A stretch of DNA of 64,000 bases, from assembly GCA_019801415.1 (NCBI GenBank), contig JAHVJD010000009.1:62001-126000 (forward strand), read 5' to 3'. The stretch comes from Nocardioides marinus. Lineage in GTDB: Bacteria; Pseudomonadota; Alphaproteobacteria; Rhodobacterales; Rhodobacteraceae. The position numbers and the translations under genes are program-made. Positions within the stretch are counted from its first letter, which is position 1. The number at the start of each line of letters is the position of its first letter. Shown piece by piece: positions 18,298 through 25,276 of this stretch. Under the pieces are notes generated by a model. That model saw nothing but the letters and a program-made list of their open reading frames with translations, did no database searches and was not told where the DNA came from.

Positions 18298-18325
18298 TGT
18301 ATAGGGGAATGGTGGGGTTGGCAAG
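18298..18325 (-). promoter_or_regulatory. Candidate rplK promoter
   Basis: On the minus strand CTTGCC or TTGCCA (18319-18325) lies about 15 bp from a TATACA or CTATAC element (18298-18304), roughly 125 bp before the rplK start. The spacing is shorter than ideal. It is the best candidate in the rplK upstream region and fits transcription starting after the nusG terminator. Confidence 0.35.
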
Positions 18326-18452
18326 GGGGCTGGCTGGGTCGGCTTCCACAAAGGCCGGTTAGGACTTTTTCCTATTCCCCGTCCTATGCCACGGGCCTTC
18401 GACCCCATATAAACCCGAACAATTGTGGGACCGCTGTTGGGAAGAATAATCC

Positions 18453-18752
18453 ATGAGTGACGACGAAACGAGCGATGACCTACGGCGCTGGGTTCGGATT
18501 GTGAATAAGGGGCACAGTTACACCGGGGTATTCAACTCTGAAAACAGTGACGACAAGCGGATCGTGGAGATCAGCACCATTGAAGAATGGCGCAAGTCAG
18601 TTCTTGCCGAGTTTGGTATAGAAATGGCAACGCCACGCGCCAATCCGCAGCCCCCCCCCCCCCTGATTTCTTTGTTTCAATCGCGGATCGAGAGCTCAAG
18701 GTTGAACTGGTGCAATTGGTTGATCAGGACCTCAAACAAAGAGCCGCGTTGA
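18453..18752 (+). CDS. Hypothetical protein interrupted at a C13 tract
   Basis: The frame encodes 99 residues beginning MSDDETSDDLRRWVRIV. The first 65 or so look like a real soluble protein (RIVEISTIEEWRKSVLAEFG). They are followed by a proline run encoded by 13 consecutive C residues (18651-18663), after which this frame reads poorly and stops at 18752. The next frame continues more plausibly (DFFVSIADRELKVELVQLV) to a stop at 18779-18781. One extra C, or two fewer, would join the halves into a 109-residue protein. It may be phase-variable, a decayed gene, or a sequencing miscount. No family is recognised. It lies opposite to nusG and rplK, and its 3' end overlaps the nusG terminator. Confidence 0.45.
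   Translation: MSDDETSDDLRRWVRIVNKGHSYTGVFNSENSDDKRIVEISTIEEWRKSVLAEFGIEMATPRANPQPPPPLISLFQSRIESSRLNWCNWLIRTSNKEPR
18651..18663. repeat. Mononucleotide tract C13
   Basis: Thirteen consecutive C residues lie inside the hypothetical gene, at the point where the better protein-like frame switches. Such tracts are prone to slipped-strand mispairing and to sequencing miscounts. Confidence 0.9.
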
Positions 18753-18764
18753 AACCAACGCGGC
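18735..18764 (-). terminator. nusG terminator
   Basis: GCCGCGTTG and CAACGCGGC form a perfect nine-pair stem with a four-base loop (18743-18764). On the minus strand it is followed by the T-rich TCTTTGTTTG. It lies 25 bp past the nusG stop and overlaps the 3' end of the opposing hypothetical gene. Confidence 0.8.
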
Positions 18765-18789
18765 GCCATGAATTCCACTGAGGGGCCAA

Positions 18790-19323
18790 TCACCCCTGTT
18801 TGGTGACCTGAGTAAAGTCCAGCTCCACCGGGGTTTCGCGGCCAAAGATGGACACGGTGACCTTGAGCTTCTGGTTGTCGTCGTCGACCTCTTCGACCAT
18901 GCCGTCGAAATCCTCGAACGGGCCGTCGTTGACCTTGACCTTCTCGCCCACTTCGAAGGTGATCAGGGTGCGCGGTGCCTCGACGCCTTCCTCGACACGG
19001 CCCAGGATGCCCTGCACCTCGGCGTCGCGCATCGGCATCGGGCGGCCCTGCGGGCCGAGGAAGCCGGTGACGCGGTTGATCGAGGAGATCAGGTGGTAGC
19101 CGCGGTCGGACATTTCCATGTGCACCAGCACGTAGCCGGGCATGAAACGGCGCTCGGTCGAGACCTTCTTGCCGCGGCGGATCTCGATCACCTCTTCGGT
19201 GGGGACCAGTACCTCGTCGATTTCGTCCTCAAGGCCCTGTTCAGCGACCGAGGTGCGGATCTGCTCTGCGATTTTCTTTTCGAAGTTCGAAAGAACGCTG
19301 ACCGAATACCACCGTTTCGCCAT
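18790..19323 (-). CDS. nusG: Transcription termination/antitermination protein NusG
   Basis: NusG binds RNA polymerase, and couples it to Rho or the ribosome. The 177-residue protein begins [22 protein letters not shown], with the NGN domain ([21 protein letters not shown] near residue 50) and the C-terminal KOW domain ([21 protein letters not shown] from about 126). It is separated from secE by 212 bp that contain a terminator-like hairpin, and from rplK by another terminator and the hypothetical gene. It may therefore be largely a separate transcript. Confidence 0.98.
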   Translation of the reverse strand: MAKRWYSVSVLSNFEKKIAEQIRTSVAEQGLEDEIDEVLVPTEEVIEIRRGKKVSTERRFMPGYVLVHMEMSDRGYHLISSINRVTGFLGPQGRPMPMRDAEVQGILGRVEEGVEAPRTLITFEVGEKVKVNDGPFEDFDGMVEEVDDDNQKLKVTVSIFGRETPVELDFTQVTKQG

Positions 19324-19407
19324 GAACCGTCGTCCTTGTTCTGCCGGGCCGGCAAATGCCGCGCCGCTGCCTGTTCATACGTTGCAGCAAATGCTGCGCT
19401 CTTCAAC

Positions 19408-19441
19408 AAAAAGCGGCGTGCAAACCGAATCGCTGCACGCC
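19408..19441 (-). terminator. Terminator-like hairpin between secE and nusG
   Basis: GGCGTGCA and TGCACGCC form an eight-pair stem with an 11-base loop, followed on the minus strand by GC and five T residues. A second small hairpin, GCAGCA/TGCTGC, is at 19384-19397. They lie 94 bp or more past the secE stop and ahead of nusG. They could terminate or attenuate read-through from secE. Confidence 0.6.
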
Positions 19442-19535
19442 CGCCTCAATAGTTCCCGCTCACGTACCGCCCATTGCCGCCAAGATCAAGTGCCGCGCGG
19501 CGGGTGCGGGCCGGAGCCGTAATACTGCCGCAGGC

Positions 19536-19733
19536 TTAGCTGAACATCCCCAGAAGCCCCTGAAGGCCAAAGCGGATCAGGAGATCGACCAGCGCAAAAA
19601 ACACCGCCGTAAGCGCCGCCATGATGAAGACCATGACCGTGGTCAGCAGCACCTCACGCCGGGTCGGCCAAACGACCTTCGACACTTCGGCACGAACCTG
19701 CTGGATAAACTGAACTGGATTGATAGTCGCCAT
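19536..19733 (-). CDS. secE: Preprotein translocase subunit SecE
   Basis: SecE is the essential clamp subunit of the SecYEG channel in the inner membrane. The 65-residue protein is the short one-helix form: an amphipathic N-terminal region with the conserved FIQQVRAEVSKVVWPTRREV, then one transmembrane helix at about 29-54. It normally follows tRNA-Trp directly. Here a GT41-like gene on the other strand lies between them, and secE has its own promoter candidate. Confidence 0.97.
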   Translation of the reverse strand: MATINPVQFIQQVRAEVSKVVWPTRREVLLTTVMVFIMAALTAVFFALVDLLIRFGLQGLLGMFS

Positions 19734-19765
19734 GCTGGGGGGATCTCTCTGCTAGCAGTGTTGGC

Positions 19766-19794
19766 GATTTAACGCCTGCAGGCGGTGAATTCAA
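19766..19794 (-). promoter_or_regulatory. Candidate secE promoter
   Basis: On the minus strand TTGAAT (19789-19794) is separated by exactly 17 bp from TAAATC (19766-19771). The element ends 32 bp upstream of the secE start codon. It is a reasonable sigma-70 type promoter by eye. Confidence 0.5.
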
Positions 19795-19936
19795 GCCCTG
19801 TGCAACGGCAGCCCCGCCAGCGCGCGCCCGGTCAATCCATTTTTAATCCACTTGCGACAGAACGGACGACAGCCCGGCCGCGCCGCACCACCGGCACGAC
19901 GGCCCAACACTCGCGGATTTGATGAGATCGGATGCC

Positions 19937-22099
19937 ATGACACCAGCCTATTCCCTCTCCCAAGCGGAACAATTCGAACGGGATGCCAAGCTCGAGAATG
20001 CGGTCCTCGCCTATTCGGGGATCTTGGCCCGCAACCCCAAGAACGCGCGCGCGTCGCAAGCCCTGACCTCACTGCGTGACCGGCTGCGCGAGCAGCGCGA
20101 ACCCTCCGAAGACACCCGCGCGGAACTGGAGGGGGCCCTGGCCGCGGGTCAGCATTTCGAGGCTGCGGAAAGCTGCGGCGCGTTGCTCAAGACGTTCCGC
20201 GAATCGCATTTCCTATGGGATTTCCTCGGCCGCTGTCACCTGGCTGCCGGGCATCTGGACAATGCCGCCACCTGCCTGAACAGGGCGCTTGGCATCGACC
20301 CGCGGGTCGCCAGCACCCACGCAGCGATGGGCCGCGTCCACATGGCCCGCGGACAGCTGGACACGGCGGTCCGTCTTTACGAAGAAGCTCTGACGCTGGA
20401 CCCGGCCTGCCTGCTGGCCCTGCGCAGCCTGGCCGAGGCGCTGACCTCTCAGGGGCGCACCACCGCGGCGGCGGCACATCTGCGCAATGCCGTTGCGCTG
20501 GCGCCGGAGGATGCCTCGCTGCATGCCGAACTCGCGAACCTGTATCTGCTACTGGGCCAGACGGAGGACGCCAAGGCGCTGTTCGATCAGGCCGCAACGT
20601 TGAACCCTGCCCTGACCGAGGCGCATTACCAGCTCGGCCTGCTGCACCTGGAGGCGGGTGAGCCCGCCCGGGCGCTGCCCTGCTTTGACAGGATCCTGCA
20701 GGAAAACCCGGCCCATGATCCGGCCCGCACCCAGCGTCTCGTTACGCTGGCGGCGATGAACGATTGGCGCTGGGGTGCGGAATACGACAGCCACCGTCGC
20801 CTGCTGGGTCTGCGCGGCGCCGGGTGTGAGCCCAGTGCGCTGATGCAGATGGAGGACAACCCGGACCTGCTGCGGATCCGTGCGCAGGCCTTCGCCAGCG
20901 ATCAGCTGCCTACCCTGCCGCCCCTGTCCCACGCCCGACCCGAGCAGCGCCCCGAGCGCGTGCGGCTGGGATATTTCTTCGTCAGCTCGCAAGGCCCCCA
21001 GGTGCTGATGAGCCACGGCAAGATGCTGGCGGCCCATGATGCGCAACGCTTTGAGGTGCTGGTGTTTGCGCATGGCGGGCGCCTGGACGAAGCGACGCGT
21101 GAGGGGTTTCAGAACGTGGGCCTCAAGGTGCACGACTGCGGCGGCCAAGCGCCTGCCCAGGTCGCAGAGGCAGCACGACAGCAGCAACTTCACATCGCGA
21201 TCGACCTCAGCGGCAGCGCCACGACGGCCCGCGCCCGCTTGTTCACTGAACGGCTCGCGCCCCTGCATGTCGCGTGGCCGGGTTACCCCGGCACGTCAGG
21301 CACCGCGGCATTTGACTATCTGCTGGGGGATGCGACCACCTGCCCACCCGGCAGCGAACGCTTTCACAGCGAGCATCTCCTGCGCCTGCCCGTAGGACAT
21401 AGCGCGATTTCCGCACGTCCGGCAGCGCGTGACCCCGAGACCCTCGCGGAGCGTCGCGCCGAACACGGTCTGCCGGAAACCGGAGCCGTCTTCTGCAGCT
21501 TTGCCAACTCCAGCCAGATCACGCCGCGGGTGTTCGACATCTGGATGCGCGTGCTCGCCAAAGCCCCGGACAGCAGTCTGTGGCTGTTGGAAGCCAATGA
21601 TCACGCGACGTCCAACCTGCGCCGTGCCGCAGCCAAGCGCGGCATTGACCCCGACCGCCTGATCTTTGCTGCCGACACCGATGCGGCTGCATCCGAAGAC
21701 AGGCTGGCTGTGGCGGATCTGTTTCTCGATACCTTTGTCGTGAACGCTGGCACCGCGGTACGCGCCGCCCTCGCAGCCGGTCTGCCGGTCCTCACGCTGG
21801 CTGGACAGCAATACGCCGCCCGCACCGGCGCAAGCTTGCTTCAGGCCGCTGGCTTGGGCGAACTGATCGCCTCGGACGATGCGGATTACGAATCCAAGGC
21901 CGCGACGCTCGCGGCTGATCCGGACGCGCTGCAGGCCCTGCGCAACAAGCTTCTGGATCAGCAGGCCCTGGCTCCGCTGTTTTGCGCTGAAAGACAATGT
22001 CGTCAGGTGGAAGCAGGCTTTGATGCGGTCTTCGCACGCTACCTCAACGGGCAAGCGGCGGATCATCTCGACATCGCATCGCAGGCTGCCTCGGCGTGA
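19937..22099 (+). CDS. TPR protein with divergent O-GlcNAc-transferase-like (GT41) domain
   Basis: About 720 residues. Tetratricopeptide repeats occupy roughly residues 60-265 (for example AELANLYLLLGQTEDAKALFDQA). A C-terminal domain from about 340 resembles the SPINDLY/OGT GT-B catalytic region, with VAWPGYPGTSG, then FDIWMRVLAKAPDSSLWLLE, then LADLFLDT-like and ASLLQAAGLGELIA segments. Several residues that bind UDP-sugar in known OGTs are changed: the GNH(P) loop is SSQGPQ, the Lys position is Gln527, and NGHTT is NAGTA (603-607). Activity on a standard UDP-GlcNAc donor is therefore uncertain. Starts at 19919 (TTG) or 19922 are also possible. It separates secE from tRNA-Trp. Confidence 0.75.
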   Translation: MTPAYSLSQAEQFERDAKLENAVLAYSGILARNPKNARASQALTSLRDRLREQREPSEDTRAELEGALAAGQHFEAAESCGALLKTFRESHFLWDFLGRCHLAAGHLDNAATCLNRALGIDPRVASTHAAMGRVHMARGQLDTAVRLYEEALTLDPACLLALRSLAEALTSQGRTTAAAAHLRNAVALAPEDASLHAELANLYLLLGQTEDAKALFDQAATLNPALTEAHYQLGLLHLEAGEPARALPCFDRILQENPAHDPARTQRLVTLAAMNDWRWGAEYDSHRRLLGLRGAGCEPSALMQMEDNPDLLRIRAQAFASDQLPTLPPLSHARPEQRPERVRLGYFFVSSQGPQVLMSHGKMLAAHDAQRFEVLVFAHGGRLDEATREGFQNVGLKVHDCGGQAPAQVAEAARQQQLHIAIDLSGSATTARARLFTERLAPLHVAWPGYPGTSGTAAFDYLLGDATTCPPGSERFHSEHLLRLPVGHSAISARPAARDPETLAERRAEHGLPETGAVFCSFANSSQITPRVFDIWMRVLAKAPDSSLWLLEANDHATSNLRRAAAKRGIDPDRLIFAADTDAAASEDRLAVADLFLDTFVVNAGTAVRAALAAGLPVLTLAGQQYAARTGASLLQAAGLGELIASDDADYESKAATLAADPDALQALRNKLLDQQALAPLFCAERQCRQVEAGFDAVFARYLNGQAADHLDIASQAASA

Positions 22100-22135
22100 T
22101 GACCGAGGGCGGACGCAATTCGTATCTGTGGGAAA

Positions 22136-22211
22136 TGGCAGGGGCAGCAGGGTTCGAACCCGCGACCTACGGTTTTGGAGACCGTCGCTCTACCAACTGA
22201 GCTATACCCCT
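22136..22211 (-). tRNA. tRNA-Trp (CCA anticodon)
   Basis: This 76-base cloverleaf starts AGGGGTATAGCTCAG, with a D-arm (GCTCAGTTGGTAGAGC), an anticodon stem-loop with CCA in GGTCTCCAAAACC, a T-arm with GGTTCGAACCC, and an encoded 3' CCA. In many proteobacteria it lies between tuf and secE. Here it is still on the tuf side, but other genes separate it from both. Confidence 0.97.
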
Positions 22212-22223
22212 GTGGTGCGGCAT

Positions 22224-22252
22224 GTCCTACGGCAGCGACGCACTGGTGGCAA
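22224..22252 (-). promoter_or_regulatory. Candidate tRNA-Trp promoter
   Basis: TTGCCA (22247-22252), a 17-bp spacer and TAGGAC (22224-22229) lie on the minus strand. The -10 is 12 bp before the mature tRNA, so transcription would start within a few bases of the gene. Confidence 0.45.
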
Positions 22253-22394
22253 GAGGGAAAAACGGATTTTCTGCCAGCAACTGCAACCTCCACCGTTGCC
22301 GGGCTTTGCCCCGGCCAGGCCATGCAGTATGACGGGGCAAAACCGGCCCGGTTGACCCCGGCCCGACCGCCACCAACAGAAAGAGCAGCCTCCC

Positions 22395-23090
22395 GTGAGC
22401 CTGAGAAAGAAGATAGCCGACAGTCCGCGTTTCAATCGCACCGTCGAGGGGCTGCTTGCCGGCTACGTGCGATTCGCCTTTCGGACATCCCGGTGGCGGC
22501 GCAGCGGTTTTGAGGAGATGGACGCCTGCGTGCGCCGCGGCGAGCCGGTGATCTTCGTTCTCTGGCACCAGCGGCTGATCATGGCACCTTACCTGTTCGA
22601 CACCTCGCTGGGACGTATCTGCGCGCTGACCTCCTCGGCACGGGCCGGGCGATTGGCCGGGCAAATCCTGGTGCGGCTTGGATTCGAGACAATCCCGATG
22701 TCGAGCCACAAGCGCCATGTGGCCCTGTCACGCGAAGTCCTGCGCCGCACCCGGGAGGGCTGCTCGATCGGGATTGCCGCCGACGGGCCGCGCGGGCCGG
22801 CGCGGGTGTCTTCCACCGTGCCCATCGTCTGGGCGCGGATGACCGGCTGCCGGGTCTTCACGGTGGCCTTTGCTGAACGCAAAGTGCTCAAACTGCCAAC
22901 CTGGGATCAACAAATGCTCCCCTTGCCCTTCTCGCGCGGCGTGCTGATGTGCCAGGAATGGCGCGACGAAGTGCCGAAAAAGCCGACGGACGATGAGGTG
23001 GAGGCCCTGCGTCAGAGCCTGGAAGCCTCGCTGGAGGAAATCACCGATGCGGCCGATGCCGCAGTGAAGGGCGGCGTCCAAACCGGCTGA
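22395..23090 (+). CDS. Lysophospholipid acyltransferase-family protein (DUF374-like)
   Basis: The 231-residue protein resembles the DUF374 branch of acyltransferases. It has FVLWHQRLIMAPYL near residue 53, with the HxxxxM-type variant of the HX4D site, and IGIAADGPRGPARVSS near residue 125. It may acylate a lipid or lipid-A-like substrate at the inner membrane; the substrate is not predictable. The start is GTG with only a weak Shine-Dalgarno. It is divergent from tRNA-Trp and convergent with tuf copy 2, sharing the terminator at 23288-23313. Confidence 0.75.
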   Translation: MSLRKKIADSPRFNRTVEGLLAGYVRFAFRTSRWRRSGFEEMDACVRRGEPVIFVLWHQRLIMAPYLFDTSLGRICALTSSARAGRLAGQILVRLGFETIPMSSHKRHVALSREVLRRTREGCSIGIAADGPRGPARVSSTVPIVWARMTGCRVFTVAFAERKVLKLPTWDQQMLPLPFSRGVLMCQEWRDEVPKKPTDDEVEALRQSLEASLEEITDAADAAVKGGVQTG

Positions 23091-23287
23091 CGTCAGCTCG
23101 CCGCGCCGCCTCGACCCCGGCTTGCAACTGGGTTTCCGTCGCCCCCATTTTCCTGTGCCTTGCCAATATTCTGGCTGCTCCCGTTCGAAGCTCCGCTGGA
23201 GGCTTTGAAGACTTTGGCGCGCATTCGACAGAAAGCCAAAAGCAGAGCGCGCTCGTGCGACCTGCCCCTGCCCTCTGCCACGCACAG

Positions 23288-23313
23288 AAAAAGGGCCTCC
23301 CGAGGGAGGCCCT
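23288..23313 (-). terminator. tuf copy 2 terminator
   Basis: GGGCCTCC pairs with GGAGGCCC around CGAG (23293-23312), and a run of five T residues follows on the minus strand. It begins 26 bp past the tuf stop codon. The convergent acyltransferase gene may also end here. Confidence 0.9.
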
Positions 23314-23338
23314 TTCCATCCAGTATCAGGAGACCTGA

Positions 23339-24514
23339 TTACTCGATGATTTTGGACACGACGCCGGCGCCGACGGTGCGGCCGCCTTCACGGATGGCGA
23401 AACGCAGACCGTCTTCCATCGCGATCGGAGCGATCAGCTCAACACCGAACTTCAGGTTGTCGCCCGGCATCACCATCTCGGTGCCTTCCGGCAGGGTCAC
23501 GGTGCCGGTCACGTCGGTGGTGCGGAAGTAGAACTGCGGACGGTAGTTCGCGAAGAACGGGGTGTGACGGCCGCCTTCTTCCTTGGTCAGGATGTAGGCT
23601 TCGGCTTCGAACTTGGTGTGCGGGGTCACGGAGCCCGGCTTACACAGAACCTGGCCACGCTCAACCGACTCACGGTCAACACCACGCAGCAGGGCGCCGA
23701 TGTTGTCGCCTGCTTCACCGCGGTCCAGCAGCTTGCGGAACATTTCCACGCCGGTGCAGGTGGTCTTGGTGGTGTCCTTGATGCCGACGATTTCGATTTC
23801 GTCGCCAACGTTGATCACGCCACGCTCGACACGGCCGGTCACAACGGTACCGCGGCCGGAGATCGAGAACACGTCTTCGATCGGCATCAGGAACGGCTGG
23901 TCAACCGCACGCTCGGGGGTCGGGATGTACTCATCCACGGCCGCCATCAGTTCCTTGATCTTGTTTTCGCCGATTTCCGGGTCACGGCCTTCCATCGCCG
24001 CCAGCGCGGAACCCGCGATGATCGGGATATCGTCACCCGGGAACTCGTAGGAGGACAGCAGCTCGCGGATTTCCATTTCCACCAGCTCCAGCAGCTCTTC
24101 GTCGTCGACCTGGTCAACCTTGTTCATGAAGACAACCAGGGCCGGAACGCCAACCTGACGCGCCAGCAGGATGTGCTCGCGGGTCTGCGGCATCGGGCCG
24201 TCGGCTGCGTTCACAACCAGGATGGCGCCGTCCATCTGGGCCGCACCGGTGATCATGTTCTTCACGTAGTCGGCGTGGCCGGGGCAGTCGACGTGCGCGT
24301 AGTGACGCGCTTCGGTTTCATATTCCACGTGGGCGGTGGAGATGGTGATGCCGCGGGCTTTTTCTTCCGGTGCGCCGTCGATCTGGTCGTAGGCTTTGAA
24401 GTCACCGAAGTATTTGGTGATCGCTGCGGTCAGCGTGGTTTTGCCGTGGTCAACGTGGCCAACGGTGCCGATGTTGACGTGCGGTTTATTACGCTCAAAC
24501 TTTTCCTTAGCCAT
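23339..24514 (-). CDS. tuf: Elongation factor Tu, copy 2
   Basis: This is a complete EF-Tu of 391 residues, the delivery factor for aminoacyl-tRNA. It has the G1 motif GHVDHGKT at about 19-26, DCPGH near 80, NKVD near 135 and the GSAL motif near 172, followed by beta-barrel domains 2 and 3. It stands alone, with its own promoter candidate and a strong terminator. Its first 331 bases match copy 1 at the left edge with two synonymous differences. Confidence 0.99.
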   Translation of the reverse strand: MAKEKFERNKPHVNIGTVGHVDHGKTTLTAAITKYFGDFKAYDQIDGAPEEKARGITISTAHVEYETEARHYAHVDCPGHADYVKNMITGAAQMDGAILVVNAADGPMPQTREHILLARQVGVPALVVFMNKVDQVDDEELLELVEMEIRELLSSYEFPGDDIPIIAGSALAAMEGRDPEIGENKIKELMAAVDEYIPTPERAVDQPFLMPIEDVFSISGRGTVVTGRVERGVINVGDEIEIVGIKDTTKTTCTGVEMFRKLLDRGEAGDNIGALLRGVDRESVERGQVLCKPGSVTPHTKFEAEAYILTKEEGGRHTPFFANYRPQFYFRTTDVTGTVTLPEGTEMVMPGDNLKFGVELIAPIAMEDGLRFAIREGGRTVGAGVVSKIIE

Positions 24515-24539
24515 TCCTTAGGCGCCCTTTTGAAATGAG

Positions 24540-24555
24540 GGGTCAGCACTGACCC
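24540..24555 (-). promoter_or_regulatory. Palindrome in the tuf copy 2 leader
   Basis: GGGTCAGCACTGACCC is a perfect 16-base inverted repeat, 25 bp upstream of the tuf start and downstream of the promoter candidate. It would form a short hairpin in the 5' leader. The 63-bp fusA-tuf1 gap has no equivalent. Confidence 0.45.
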
Positions 24556-24573
24556 GGTTACCTCTGCGCGGGC

Positions 24574-24602
24574 GGATTATTTGGTTTGCACGCAAAAATC
24601 AA
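24574..24602 (-). promoter_or_regulatory. Candidate tuf copy 2 promoter
   Basis: TTGATT (24597-24602), a 17-bp spacer and TAATCC (24574-24579) lie on the minus strand, about 60 bp before the start codon. It gives the second tuf independent transcription. Confidence 0.5.
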
Positions 24603-24638
24603 CCCGTTCCTGCTTGACAGCTGCGGAATTCTGCGGAC

Positions 24639-25226
24639 TCAGCCCGCAGGTGCTGCCGCTGCCGGTTCCACCTGATCTTCGGCACTGTCACGTGGTGCAA
24701 ACCAGCCCTGTTCCCGGTGCTGCTCCGCCATCCATTCCTCGACCTTGTCGGCGATATTGACGGCCAGACCCTGGATCTGCTCCTGCTTGCTGCGGGCATG
24801 CCCGGAGCCGACCAGTGCGCTCTCGCCGGTGGTGCTTTCGAAGATCTCCATCTGGTGCTTCTTGGCGAGGAACCGCTCCTGTTCCACGTCGTAGACAAAG
24901 ACATTCACGACCACGACGCTCTTTGGCGAGAACAGCACCGGCACCCCTGCCGGGGCAAGCATGAAACCTTCGAGCGTCACCGCGACATCATACTGCTGAC
25001 CGCCTTCGTAGCGCCGCAGCCGGGTTTCAAGAGCCGACTTGATCGGATCGGTCCACTCGCTGTGATCGGCGCTGCGGGACATCGGCCATTGCAGCGCCTT
25101 CTCGGTATAGACATGCACGATGCGCGCCTGGAAGGCGCCCAGATCTTCTGGCGCCTCGTCGAGGCGGGTCTCGCCACAGGCGACCAGCAGGCTTAGTGCG
25201 GCGAAGAGGGCGATTATCCGGGTCAT
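24639..25226 (-). CDS. Putative lipoprotein of unknown function
   Basis: The 195-residue product begins MTRIIALFAALSLLVACGE, a lipoprotein signal with lipobox LVAC (Cys at 17). The mature part has an alpha/beta-like pattern (VVVVNVFVYDVEQERFLAKKHQME) and ends in an Ala/Pro-rich tail. It probably sits on the periplasmic side of a membrane. I do not recognise a named family with certainty. It follows parC by 50 bp on the same strand, so cotranscription is likely. No terminator is obvious after it. Confidence 0.75.
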   Translation of the reverse strand: MTRIIALFAALSLLVACGETRLDEAPEDLGAFQARIVHVYTEKALQWPMSRSADHSEWTDPIKSALETRLRRYEGGQQYDVAVTLEGFMLAPAGVPVLFSPKSVVVVNVFVYDVEQERFLAKKHQMEIFESTTGESALVGSGHARSKQEQIQGLAVNIADKVEEWMAEQHREQGWFAPRDSAEDQVEPAAAAPAG

Positions 25227-25276
25227 GTCAATTCTTCCAATCTTCAGGTCGTGTAACAGGGACTATCCGCGCCCGT

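Noticed and set aside
24613-24640. Plus-strand CTTGAC resembling a -35 element
   Set aside because: No fitting -10 at 16-18 bp and no plus-strand gene downstream for it to serve.
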